Translations under genes and position numbers: made by a program
Part shown: positions 1 through 7,151 of the stretch, piece by piece
Position numbering within the stretch: the first letter of the stretch is position 1
How the letters are laid out: the number at the start of each line of letters is the position of its first letter
The notes under the pieces: model-generated
The model's input: the letters and a program-made list of their open reading frames with translations, nothing else
What the model was told of the DNA's origin: nothing
The model's database searches: none
From: Candidatus Thorarchaeota archaeon
GTDB lineage: Archaea > Asgardarchaeota > Thorarchaeia > Thorarchaeales > Thorarchaeaceae
Direction: 5' to 3'
NCBI GenBank assembly: GCA_016839345.1
Contig: JAEOUL010000123.1
Location: 1-9,312 of the forward strand
DNA: 9,312 nt

Positions 1-1
1 G

Positions 2-1255
2 TTTGTTGCCACTTATGGAAAAGGAGATCCCACAATTGGGTTCATGGGAGAATATGATGCTCTTCCAGGACTCTCTCAAAAACCAGTTCCATATCAAGAC
101 CCTATCAAAGAAGGAGCACCTGGACATGGTTGTGGACACAATATCCATGGTGTCACTGGTATGATGGGAGCAATTGCGACCAAGACAGTCATGGAAAAGC
201 ACGGACTAGATGGAACTCTCAAGTTCTTTGGAACTCCAGCTGAGGAAACATACAGTGGCAAGGTGTTCATGGTCAGAGCGGGATGTTTTGATGGTGTTGA
301 CGCAGTATTTAGTCATCACCCAGGTCACTTTAATGTTGCAGGATTAGGTAGTACCTTAGCTATGAACTCAGCCAAGTTTCATTTCTATGGCAAGACCGCC
401 CATGCAGCGGCAACTCCCTATGTAGGTAGGAGCGCACTTGATGCGGTCGAGCTCATGAATATTGGTGTAAACTTCATGCGAGAACATGTTGTCCAAGAGG
501 CTCGTGTTCATTATGTGATTGAGGAGGGAGGCATGCAACCTAATGTCGTTCCGGACTATGCTCGTACTTGGTACTATATTCGATCACCAGAACGAGAACA
601 GGTTGACAAAATCTATGACTGGGTGCTGAATATAGCGGAGGGGGCTGCATTGATGTCGCAGACCAAACTGAAGGTAGAATTCATTGAAGGTCTCTCAAAC
701 GAGCTACCAAGTAAGATGTTGAGTGAGCTTGTAATCGCTAACATGCGTGAGATAGGAGCACCAGAGTATACTAATGAGGAGATGAAGTTCGCTGAAGAGA
801 TGGCAAAGACAGTTACAAAAGAGGCGAAGAGCGATCAGCTGCGGGCTTCCAAAAGGCCAGGATGGGAGCAGCTGGTAGAGGATGATGTCCATATTGACCG
901 AGAGATTCATGACCCTTGGGATAAGGGAATGGTATGGCCAGGTTCTACAGACACAGGGGATGTAAGTTGGATCGCACCAACGATGGAGTTCTCTACTGCA
1001 ACTGCAACACTCGAAGCAGCAGGTCATGATTGGCAATGGACAGCCTGTTGTGGTATGAGTATTGGACATAAGTCACTCATCTTCGCGACCAAGGTCATGG
1101 CGGGTTCAGCTATTGAACTTATCACGAAACCAGATTTGCTAAAGAAAGTCAAAGATGAACATGCAGAGAAAATGGTTGGGAAGAAATATGATTGTCCTAT
1201 TCCTAAGGATGTAAAACCACCATTGGAGATTGCAAGAGAAAAGGCGTCCAAGTAG
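2..1255 (+). CDS. AbgB-like M20 family metallo-aminohydrolase, 5' truncated
   Basis: This is a zinc-dependent peptidase/amidohydrolase of the M20D group, closest by eye to AbgB, the B subunit of p-aminobenzoyl-glutamate hydrolase. Such enzymes cleave amide bonds to an amino acid in the cytoplasm. The frame is open from base 2, giving 417 visible residues. The residues before the first ATG (FVATYGKGDPTIGF) already match the family, so the ATG at 44 is internal. About 60-70 N-terminal residues should lie upstream. Metal-site motifs are visible: GEYDALPG (residues 16-23), HGCGHN (42-47), PAEE (79-82), a TAHAA motif mid-protein in the dimerisation region, and SIGHKS near the C-terminus. The STDTGDVSW block is also typical. 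It ends with TAG. The true substrate cannot be read from the sequence; indole-acetyl-amino-acid or other acyl-amino-acid hydrolysis is equally possible. Confidence 0.9.
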   Translation, partial: FVATYGKGDPTIGFMGEYDALPGLSQKPVPYQDPIKEGAPGHGCGHNIHGVTGMMGAIATKTVMEKHGLDGTLKFFGTPAEETYSGKVFMVRAGCFDGVDAVFSHHPGHFNVAGLGSTLAMNSAKFHFYGKTAHAAATPYVGRSALDAVELMNIGVNFMREHVVQEARVHYVIEEGGMQPNVVPDYARTWYYIRSPEREQVDKIYDWVLNIAEGAALMSQTKLKVEFIEGLSNELPSKMLSELVIANMREIGAPEYTNEEMKFAEEMAKTVTKEAKSDQLRASKRPGWEQLVEDDVHIDREIHDPWDKGMVWPGSTDTGDVSWIAPTMEFSTATATLEAAGHDWQWTACCGMSIGHKSLIFATKVMAGSAIELITKPDLLKKVKDEHAEKMVGKKYDCPIPKDVKPPLEIAREKASK

Positions 1256-1293
1256 GAACTCTGCAGTAATTCAAGTTCAGATCATCATGCTTC

Positions 1294-1299
1294 TTATAT
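1294..1299 (+). promoter_or_regulatory. Candidate TATA box for the phosphatase gene
   Basis: TTATAT lies in the 79-base gap after the M20 gene, about 36 bases before the ATG at 1335. That spacing fits an archaeal TATA element with a transcript start near 1322-1327 and a very short leader. The call rests on composition and spacing only. Confidence 0.3.
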
Positions 1300-1334
1300 C
1301 TCAGACTTGGTATTGTTCCTCATTATTGAGATGG

Positions 1335-2111
1335 ATGTTAGCAAATTTGAGTTCAGAGGATATGAAAGGTCTGCTCTCCTTTGCTGAGTCAATTGCAATT
1401 GGAGCTGGAAGGGTGACCCTAGAGTATTTCCAAAGAGAAATTGATATTGATAGAAAGATGGATGATTCCCCGGTCACCATAGCTGATAGAGAGGCTGAGA
1501 TGTACATTAGATCTCGGATTCAGAATGAGTTCCCTACGCACTCTATACTCGGTGAGGAAGAGGGAGAGCATCAGGGGAAGTCTTTCTACCGATGGATTAT
1601 AGACCCAATTGATGGTACGCAGTCCTTCATCCGCGGTGTGCCTCTTTACACAGTTCTTCTTGCTCTTGAGTATGAAGGAGAACCTCAAATTGGTGTCATT
1701 CACGTCCCTCCCCTTCAGGAAACGGTATCGGCTGCAAAGGGCGTAGGGGTGTTCCATAATGGGATTCCTTGTCAAGTAAGCTCCACAAAACGTCTTGCGG
1801 ATGCATGGGTACAAGTGACAGACTATGCAGACCTAACCAGACGGCGTCCGGAGTTTGCCAAACGTCTTCTGGATACATCATTATCATGTCGCGCCTGGGG
1901 TGACGCATATGGGTACCTTCTAGTTGCAACTGGCAGAGTCGATGTAATGATTGATCCAATCATGAATATCTGGGATATTGCACCTCTGAAACCAATAATT
2001 ACAGAAGCAGGCGGTATATTCACAGACCTTGATGGTATTGAAAATGCGATAGGGACGTCTTCTATTGCATGCAATTCAGCACTTCACAAAGAACTGATGA
2101 GCATAATTTGA
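1335..2111 (+). CDS. Inositol monophosphatase-family phosphatase, HisN-like
   Basis: This is a Mg2+-dependent phosphomonoesterase of the inositol monophosphatase fold, 258 residues from the ATG at 1335. Active-site motifs are complete: IADREAE (49-55), the GEEEG metal loop (73-77), WIIDPIDGTQSF (88-99), and WDIAP (213-217) followed by TEAGG. The stretch DGTQSFIRGVP is closest to HisN-type histidinol-phosphate phosphatases, the eighth step of histidine synthesis. Archaeal relatives also act on inositol phosphate or fructose-1,6-bisphosphate, so the substrate is an inference. The frame is open upstream to an ATG at 1230 inside the M20 gene, but that extension has no family similarity. Starts at 1335 and 1362 both suit the fold. 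1335 gives the usual length of about 260, and the AGAGGA before 1362 sits only one base away. It ends with TGA, 14 bases from the convergent GTPase gene. Confidence 0.88.
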   Translation: MLANLSSEDMKGLLSFAESIAIGAGRVTLEYFQREIDIDRKMDDSPVTIADREAEMYIRSRIQNEFPTHSILGEEEGEHQGKSFYRWIIDPIDGTQSFIRGVPLYTVLLALEYEGEPQIGVIHVPPLQETVSAAKGVGVFHNGIPCQVSSTKRLADAWVQVTDYADLTRRRPEFAKRLLDTSLSCRAWGDAYGYLLVATGRVDVMIDPIMNIWDIAPLKPIITEAGGIFTDLDGIENAIGTSSIACNSALHKELMSII

Positions 2112-2125
2112 TGTTTAAACTCAGA

Positions 2126-2641
2126 TTAGTGGAATGAAGCGATAATACTTCTCGCAATCATCTCAAAGGCAGTATTGACATTCTTATCGAGGCGAACTGA
2201 AGTTTCGATATAGTCTAAGCCAAGTTGAGTAGCTATCTTCTGGCCTTCCTCTATGGAAATTACTCGTTCCATTGCTAAATCGGTCTTGTTACCAATAAGA
2301 ATTGCTCTATAGTCCTCCAGATTTCGGTCAACCTCTTTTTTCCACTCGATGACCTCGTTGAGCGATTCCCAGGATGTTACATCATACATGAAGATGACGC
2401 CTTGAGCTCCCAGATAGTAGTTTGCGCGTGTTCGCTCCAGGAAGTCTTGAGAGCCTAGATCCCAGATTTGCAGGTTCACTGAGTTTTCGTCTACATCCAT
2501 TTTCTTGTAGGCAAATCCTACACCAAGCGTTGGAGAGTAGTGTTCACGGAATGATCCAGTTGAATACCTGATTATTATGCTGGTCTTTCCGACTGATGCA
2601 GCTCCCACTGTGACGATTTTCAAGAGATAGGATGGGCTCAT
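2126..2641 (-). CDS. Ras/Rab-like small GTPase
   Basis: This is a 171-residue single-domain GTPase of the Ras superfamily, a GTP/GDP switch. All five G motifs can be placed: P-loop GAASVGKTS (13-21), switch I threonine T38 in SPTLG, G3 WDLGSQ (60-65), G4 NKTD (118-121) and G5 ETS (146-148). The YYLGAQGVIFMYDVT stretch is Rab/Ras-like rather than MglA- or Ran-like. Two switch positions are unusual. The glycine of DxxG is Ser64, although the following catalytic-type glutamine (Q65) is kept. The P-loop has Ala15-Ser16 where Ras has Gly12-Gly13. The chain ends RSIIASFH, with no cysteine for prenylation. Membrane contact, if any, would be through a partner. GGTGA lies six bases before the ATG. The longin-like gene lies 73 bases upstream on the same strand and is a likely operon partner and possible regulator. 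Confidence 0.92.
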   Translation of the reverse strand: MSPSYLLKIVTVGAASVGKTSIIIRYSTGSFREHYSPTLGVGFAYKKMDVDENSVNLQIWDLGSQDFLERTRANYYLGAQGVIFMYDVTSWESLNEVIEWKKEVDRNLEDYRAILIGNKTDLAMERVISIEEGQKIATQLGLDYIETSVRLDKNVNTAFEMIARSIIASFH

Positions 2642-2714
2642 GTACTGTCACCACATTTGTTTCTTCAGTTTTCTTAGATAATAGTTCCTTAGATGGAACA
2701 TACAATGATTCTGA

Positions 2715-4298
2715 CTAGATAATTACCTCCTTGGGTATCAATACACCACGTTGTGTGGCTAAAACAAGAAGGGTCAATTTTGCTGCTGGACCAAGGTTTG
2801 AGTATTCCACCATTATGCGTTCAAAGGTTTCTACCCTATCTCGACCAACCCATTCAGTTGGTAAAAGGTCGATTAATGGAGTTCCTGACGCAGATCTGAT
2901 TTGTGTAATACTCTCCGACTTGTAAATGATATGACCACGCGTCACTAGAAGATAGCCTAATTCTTCTAATGCACTGGACCATGTAATCTGAAGATGACTG
3001 GTTTCAATGGGTCCAACATGTGGTTTTGTGGGCGTACTCAAAATCTCCAGCCAATAAGCAAATTCCTCAAACCCTCTTAGGTCGAATGCAGAATACCGTC
3101 GGATGATTCTTTGTGAGATTACGGTTGTCAGGTTTCCTATATATAGGGATAGTTTTGTGGGATTCAACGCATTCACAAACTGGGCTAGAATCTTCATCCA
3201 TTCTCCAAAGAGTAACATTAGCCGTTTCTGATTCAGCCCCTCAAGTATCTTAAAATCAAAGTCCACCATCCATTTGTCATCCTTGAGCTGCAATTGACTT
3301 AGTGCTTCAGGAGCTTTGTTCGTCTTCATCACAAACTGAAGTGCATTGGTCGCTTCAGCAACATTGTAAGTTCCTTCAGCAACTCGGATTGCGAGTTCTA
3401 AAGCTTCCTTGACCAAGAGGATTCTCCTTTTCTCGGGAGTGAGAGCCTGAATTACACCAACTTCTATGAGATAATCCAATGCCCGAAGAAGCTCGCTTTC
3501 GTCATAGCGAGTACCAAGTTCAGCGAGTATTTCTCTAACAGTCCTGCGTCCGTCTATCATTCCTGCAAGATGTGGAATAACCCCAGCCATTTCAGGATGA
3601 AGAGTACGCAAATCCTTCGTTTCAGTAGATGTTGCTTGGGCATATCTCACAAACTGAGTCCCAGTAGTCATGAAGTCATTGAAATTGAACATGTTTCGAA
3701 AACGAATGACTCTATGTGCCCACAACTTGGATAAATCAAGGACAACTTCTCGACGTGAGAGTCCGCTCACCTCTATTATTTCTTTGACATTCCTAGATCC
3801 ATTGATGTAGTCCATCAGAATACTGAAGACAGATTCAAGTGCATCTGGTTTTATGGTGAAGTAGGGAACCCAAGTTTCACCAAGAAGCCGGAGAGAGAGC
3901 TTTTCCATTACTCTCTCCCCAAAAGACTCTAGATAGACATCCACAAATGATGTTTCATAGCTGAATTCAAAGGGATCAACAACCTCAAGCCAGTCAAGTT
4001 CGAACTCTGCTAAAAGCGAGTCTAGGATATCAATAGACTCTTGATTCAGGCGTTGAACACTGACAGCAATCATATTCGTGTTGACACCATTAATCAGAGT
4101 AAACAATCGAGCACCATAATCCACCTGAACAACAGGAGCCTTCTCGTCAAAGACCTCCTTTGAGAACATGTCAATAGCAGCAAAGAAACTGGAAGCCATC
4201 ACTGGGTCCATGTTGAGGGCTTTGGGGTCTAGCTGCATATAGAATCTAGGACTTCCACCCTTGTCAGTTATGAGGAGTGCTTCGATCGCATGACTCAT
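2715..4298 (-). CDS. Longin-like N-terminal domain protein with winged-helix repeats
   Basis: This 527-residue soluble protein has no recognised enzyme motif. Residues 1-105 show a beta-beta-helix-beta-beta-helix pattern typical of a longin/roadblock-type domain: IEALLITDKGGSPRFYMQLD, a helix around 36-50, strands at 56-81, then the helix ESIDILDSLLAEFE. Two winged-helix-like segments follow. One is near 155-200 (YINGSRNVKEIIEVSGLSR, then LWAHRVIRF) and the other near 245-290 (MIDGRRTVREILAEL, then LDYLIEVGVI). They resemble each other and the helical tails of response-type DUF4388 proteins. The rest (about 295-527) is mostly helical and unassigned. A TTG at 4301 (six bases after GGTGA) could also be the start; I chose the adjacent ATG at 4298. 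It ends with TAG, 73 bases before the GTPase gene on the same strand. Longin domains bind or regulate small GTPases in eukaryotes, so a regulator role is inferred. Confidence 0.72.
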   Translation of the reverse strand: MSHAIEALLITDKGGSPRFYMQLDPKALNMDPVMASSFFAAIDMFSKEVFDEKAPVVQVDYGARLFTLINGVNTNMIAVSVQRLNQESIDILDSLLAEFELDWLEVVDPFEFSYETSFVDVYLESFGERVMEKLSLRLLGETWVPYFTIKPDALESVFSILMDYINGSRNVKEIIEVSGLSRREVVLDLSKLWAHRVIRFRNMFNFNDFMTTGTQFVRYAQATSTETKDLRTLHPEMAGVIPHLAGMIDGRRTVREILAELGTRYDESELLRALDYLIEVGVIQALTPEKRRILLVKEALELAIRVAEGTYNVAEATNALQFVMKTNKAPEALSQLQLKDDKWMVDFDFKILEGLNQKRLMLLFGEWMKILAQFVNALNPTKLSLYIGNLTTVISQRIIRRYSAFDLRGFEEFAYWLEILSTPTKPHVGPIETSHLQITWSSALEELGYLLVTRGHIIYKSESITQIRSASGTPLIDLLPTEWVGRDRVETFERIMVEYSNLGPAAKLTLLVLATQRGVLIPKEVII

Positions 4299-4301
4299 CA
4301 A

Positions 4302-4403
4302 GTCATATCACCGGTAGTAAACCTCCACCTACCAGTCAATATTAGCTTACCTTGGTTATAGAATTTGATTTGGTCTGTATCTCAGAAAACCTTTACAGTA
4401 TAG
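4302..4403. promoter_or_regulatory. Divergent promoter region, longin and zinc-ribbon genes
   Basis: This stretch of about 100 bases separates two divergent genes. TTATAGAA at 4356-4363 can serve as a TATA element rightwards. Its complement (TTCTATAA) has suitable spacing leftwards, about 60 bases before the longin ATG. Opposed transcription from one shared AT-rich element would tie the zinc-ribbon gene to the longin-GTPase pair. The elements are judged by eye only. Confidence 0.4.
4308..4312 (-). promoter_or_regulatory. Ribosome binding site of the longin-like gene
   Basis: GGTGA on the minus strand sits six bases before TTG (4301) and nine before ATG (4298), so it supports both starts. The same GGTGA with a six-base spacer precedes the GTPase ATG (2648-2652). 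This makes the TTG a genuine alternative. Confidence 0.6.
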
Positions 4404-4433
4404 ATGTACGTAATTTTAGCTGATTCGCTCGAT

Positions 4434-4437
4434 GGAG
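4434..4437 (+). promoter_or_regulatory. Ribosome binding site favouring the ATG at 4449
   Basis: GGAG lies 11 bases before the ATG at 4449, which opens directly onto the zinc-ribbon cysteines. The ATG at 4404 has no purine-rich SD in front of it, and the 15 residues it would add carry no family feature. Confidence 0.45.
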
Positions 4438-4448
4438 ATGGAAAATCC

Positions 4449-5522
4449 ATGAGAAATTGTCCCAAATGTGGCAGAGCAAACCAGCCTACTCGGAAATATT
4501 GTATACGTTGTGGTGGTCTACTTCTATCTGTTGAGCAGAAACCGAAGACAATTTCCCCTCCAGCAGAAACCCCTGCTCATGAAGTAAAAGAAACACCACC
4601 CCCTTTATCTTCAACAGGCGAAGCAAGAGTTACGACCAATGATGAATGGGTCAAACCGAGTCAGGTTCCTCGAGACCGTGTTCGAACTGCAGAAGGAACA
4701 ATTAAACCAAAGTCCGAGATGGAGAAGGCTATGGAGGCCTTTGCAAAGGCGGATAAGGTAGGCATTGAGGAGGACGGTACAGGCATCATAGAAACAAGGA
4801 TGCTCAGGGCTAGTGAGGTTCAAGAGCTCATGGGTGAGTTGGAAACACAACGTGAAACAGCTGCTATCTCACCAAGCACTCCACCACCCACAGCTGCAGC
4901 ACCTACAACAGCTCCTCCAGCTACACAGATTCCTTCATCTCCACCTCCAGCAGCACCTCCTTCGGCGGTTCCACCAGGCGCTGTTCCAGCACAGCCAAAA
5001 CCAGCATCTCCAGTAGCTCCTGTTGAACCACCTCCACCAATGCCTGATTTCACCACAAAAACCCCACCAGCTCCAACACCAAAGCCCACTGCGTCATCTA
5101 TTCCTGAAATAGCATCAATCCTATCAACGTTACCAGACCCGGCATACCGACAGGACCCGCAGATAATTGGAATTGTCAATGATCTGAAAAACCTGCATAC
5201 AGAACTGGTACAATTCAATTCTGACTTGGACGCTGTTCGTGCACGACTAGAGTCCGAAGTGCAAGACTACTGGAATGTTGCAGAAGTAAAAAGGATTCAA
5301 TTTGAAAGTCTTGAGGAGCAACTCCGGTTAGCAAAACACGAATGGAATGATTTTACTAAGGTGTACCAACAAGCCGAGAAACGAATGAAAAATGAGATCT
5401 CTTCCCGTGAGAAACGAATCAAGGATATTCAAAAACGAATAGAGAAGGCTGAAGAGGGTATTGGAAAACGTGTGAAAGATCTGGACAAAGAAAAGGAGAA
5501 GCAAGAACAATCATCTAGCTAG
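4449..5522 (+). CDS. Zinc-ribbon, proline-rich linker, coiled-coil protein
   Basis: I do not recognise an orthologous family. The 357-residue product (from ATG 4449; 372 if ATG 4404 is used) has three clear parts. A zinc ribbon lies at the N-terminus, CPKC (4-7) and CIRC (18-21), followed by GG. A low-complexity linker rich in proline, alanine, serine and threonine is encoded by about bases 4870-5100, preceded by a charged segment. A C-terminal region of about 105 residues is strongly helical and charged (LHTELVQFNSDLDAVRARLE, then KEISSREK-like repeats rich in E, K and R), consistent with a coiled coil. There is no signal peptide or membrane segment, so it is probably cytoplasmic and likely an oligomeric scaffold or adaptor. 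It is divergent from the longin-GTPase pair, suggesting joint function. It ends with TAG inside CTAG, which also supplies the stop of the opposing GNAT gene. Confidence 0.75.
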   Translation: MRNCPKCGRANQPTRKYCIRCGGLLLSVEQKPKTISPPAETPAHEVKETPPPLSSTGEARVTTNDEWVKPSQVPRDRVRTAEGTIKPKSEMEKAMEAFAKADKVGIEEDGTGIIETRMLRASEVQELMGELETQRETAAISPSTPPPTAAAPTTAPPATQIPSSPPPAAPPSAVPPGAVPAQPKPASPVAPVEPPPPMPDFTTKTPPAPTPKPTASSIPEIASILSTLPDPAYRQDPQIIGIVNDLKNLHTELVQFNSDLDAVRARLESEVQDYWNVAEVKRIQFESLEEQLRLAKHEWNDFTKVYQQAEKRMKNEISSREKRIKDIQKRIEKAEEGIGKRVKDLDKEKEKQEQSSS

Positions 5523-6001
5523 CTGGAGTCAAATTCAAGGCGTATCATAATTTCCCTGAAGTCGAGTTTTTTCCAGAATTCCAGAGCAATAGGATTCTGG
5601 AAAGCAACCCAGAGATTGATAATTTGAATTCCCTTTTCCTTCAACCAGTCATAAGCCAACTTCCACAGATCGGTACCAATTCCTTTCCGACGATATTCGG
5701 GCTTTACGTAAAGTGATTCGATGTAACCAATTCTTCTGTTAACATGAATTGGTGGTCTCTCAGTCACCATTGCTTCAATGTAACCGATGATGTCATCATT
5801 TATTTGCGACACCCAGAAACAAGCGTCCTCAAATTGAATTTGATTGGACATATACTCTCTAGTTGCGTTTTCAGCATCAGAAGCGTACCTAAACCTGGAA
5901 TCGAGATTTTGATGATAGTAACCGGACTCCCACCACAGTTCTATCAGCGAATCCAGGTCATCAACTGTAGCAGTACGAAGTGCTAGATTTCCATCGTTCA
6001 T
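5519..6001 (-). CDS. GNAT family N-acetyltransferase
   Basis: This is a complete 160-residue single-domain acetyltransferase of the GNAT superfamily, which moves the acetyl group from acetyl-CoA to an amine. The N-terminal strand LALRTATVDDLDSLIELWW is typical. Motif A is intact: IESLYVKPEYRRKGIG (94-109), where R104-R-K-G-I-G109 is the acetyl-CoA pyrophosphate loop. Motif B follows as NPIALEFWKKLDFRE (136-150). The substrate is unknown. The ATG is preceded by GTGAG with a five-base spacer. The gene is transcribed away from the kinase-GNAT-kinase cluster, with 124 bases between the divergent starts. Its last bases overlap the zinc-ribbon gene by four (CTAG). Confidence 0.93.
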   Translation of the reverse strand: MNDGNLALRTATVDDLDSLIELWWESGYYHQNLDSRFRYASDAENATREYMSNQIQFEDACFWVSQINDDIIGYIEAMVTERPPIHVNRRIGYIESLYVKPEYRRKGIGTDLWKLAYDWLKEKGIQIINLWVAFQNPIALEFWKKLDFREIMIRLEFDSS

Positions 6002-6037
6002 CTTAACTCACAGGAAACGAAGAAATCAGGTAACACA

Positions 6038-6056
6038 AATATCCTCCGGAGATATT
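6038..6056. promoter_or_regulatory. Imperfect palindrome, candidate operator
   Basis: AATATCCTCCGGAGATATT reads as an inverted repeat: nine complementary pairs around a central CCGG, with a single extra C in the left arm. It lies in the 124-base region between the divergent GNAT (5519-6001) and kinase (6126-7148) genes, where a dimeric regulator could act on both. No regulator gene is seen in the window. Confidence 0.4.
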
Positions 6057-6110
6057 ACATGATTCATAACCAACATATGTCAACAACAGCTCAACAATCA
6101 AACCAGATGA

Positions 6111-6121
6111 GAGGAGTGAGG
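6111..6121 (+). promoter_or_regulatory. Ribosome binding site fixing the GTG start at 6126
   Basis: The purine run GAGGAGTGAGG ends four bases before GTG 6126 and contains GGAG and GTGAG cores at normal spacings. It supports the GTG rather than the downstream ATG at 6159. Confidence 0.65.
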
Positions 6122-6125
6122 AAAC

Positions 6126-7148
6126 GTGTCTATCAGTTATCGAACCTTTCTTCATAGGATGAGAAGGCTAACGGAGAGAGCACTCAGTAAGTATGGTCTT
6201 GAGCAGGCAAGAATAAGGTTCATTGCATATACAGGGAATGGGTTGTACCAAGTCACGGTACCATCTGGTTGTTCAATAGCTCCTGGAAAGTATGCATTAC
6301 GTCTACACCAACCGGACTATATGAAACCTAAATTTATCATGTCTGAGATGGAATGGCTATCAGCTTTACATCAGCAGAGGATAGCGGTTCCCATGCCTGT
6401 CCGCAATCAGGACGGTGAATGGCTCACCCAAGCTGACGGAGGTTATGACATTCCGCAAAAGAGGAACTGTACACTCATTGGGTGGACTGAGGGAAGTGTG
6501 AAGATCAAAAACATTCGGCCTCATCATTTCAGCGCTCTTGGTAGAGTGATAGGCAAATTACATGAACAGTCCAAGAAATGGAAGCGTCCGAGGGGTTTTG
6601 CACGACCTCACTGGGACTGGGGGGGACTTTATGGAAATGGGTTCAGCTATGGTACACCTGCCGCAGCTACTCGTTCTTCCATTCCAAAGAAACATCAAGT
6701 AGCATTTAATGATGTCCTTCATCGTGTACATGAAGCAAGTGTACAGATGGGCAAAGGGAAAAACGTCTATGGTCTAATCCATGCTGACCTTGGACTAGGC
6801 GATAATGTAGCATTTTTGAGAGGGGATGCTCAACCATTTGACTTCGATGATTGTGGTTTTGGATATTGGGTGTTTGATTTTGGGGTCCCATTGAGTCAGT
6901 ATATGATGGACACTAATGACACAACAGGGATCATGCGAGAAGCGCTGCTTGAAGGATATGAGGAAACAGCCACATTGGAGGAGGTTGGTATTGAGTATCT
7001 TGATCTCTTTCTCGCCGCGAGAATAGCTCAGTTCATGTTCTTCTACCAAGCAAGCGGAATGGCTCATCCAGATCACATGGAAGAGGCTAAGAGAGAAGTC
7101 GATGCTCATGGTAAGTATCTGAAACACTTATTGAAAAGGTTGAGATGA
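6126..7148 (+). CDS. APH/SrkA-like phosphotransferase (kinase)
   Basis: This is a 340-residue small-molecule kinase of the aminoglycoside phosphotransferase/homoserine kinase type II fold. Visible motifs are a glycine turn YTGNGLYQVTV (35-45), the ATP-binding strand YALRLH (56-61, with arginine where many kinases have lysine), LGRVIGKLHE (138-147), RPHWDWGGLYG (160-170), the catalytic loop GLIHADLGLGDN (216-227) and the metal motif DFDD (239-242) followed by CGFGYWVFD. The block after the kinase hinge resembles the SrkA-like bacterial phosphotransferases. The catalytic loop has one residue more than the usual HxDxxxxN: D221 and N227 are six apart, not five. The start is GTG with a strong SD. 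It ends with TGA, and the next gene begins three bases later, so translational coupling is likely. The substrate is unknown; drug resistance should not be assumed. Confidence 0.88.
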   Translation: MSISYRTFLHRMRRLTERALSKYGLEQARIRFIAYTGNGLYQVTVPSGCSIAPGKYALRLHQPDYMKPKFIMSEMEWLSALHQQRIAVPMPVRNQDGEWLTQADGGYDIPQKRNCTLIGWTEGSVKIKNIRPHHFSALGRVIGKLHEQSKKWKRPRGFARPHWDWGGLYGNGFSYGTPAAATRSSIPKKHQVAFNDVLHRVHEASVQMGKGKNVYGLIHADLGLGDNVAFLRGDAQPFDFDDCGFGYWVFDFGVPLSQYMMDTNDTTGIMREALLEGYEETATLEEVGIEYLDLFLAARIAQFMFFYQASGMAHPDHMEEAKREVDAHGKYLKHLLKRLR

Positions 7149-7151
7149 TTG

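Noticed and set aside
1230..1334. Earlier ATG start for the HisN-like phosphatase
   Set aside because: It would overlap the M20 gene and add 35 residues with no family similarity.
2684..2699. Small inverted repeat GTTCC...GGAAC between the longin and GTPase genes
   Set aside because: The stem is only five pairs with no following T-run on the minus strand, so it is not a convincing terminator or attenuator.
2544..2717. Read-through extension of the longin gene past its TAG (56 open codons on the minus strand)
   Set aside because: The extension runs through the intergenic gap into the GTPase gene in another frame, ending at TGA (2544-2546). It has no recognisable domain, and a run of this length can arise by chance.
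4294..4307. Mini-frame ATG ACT TGA just before the longin start
   Set aside because: It is three codons long, arises within the ribosome-site spacer, and has no supporting feature beyond an overlap with the TGATG start context.
4820..5218. Glycine-rich reading frame on the minus strand opposite the proline-rich linker
   Set aside because: Proline and alanine codons read backwards give glycine and related residues. It is a shadow of the linker, with no start signal.
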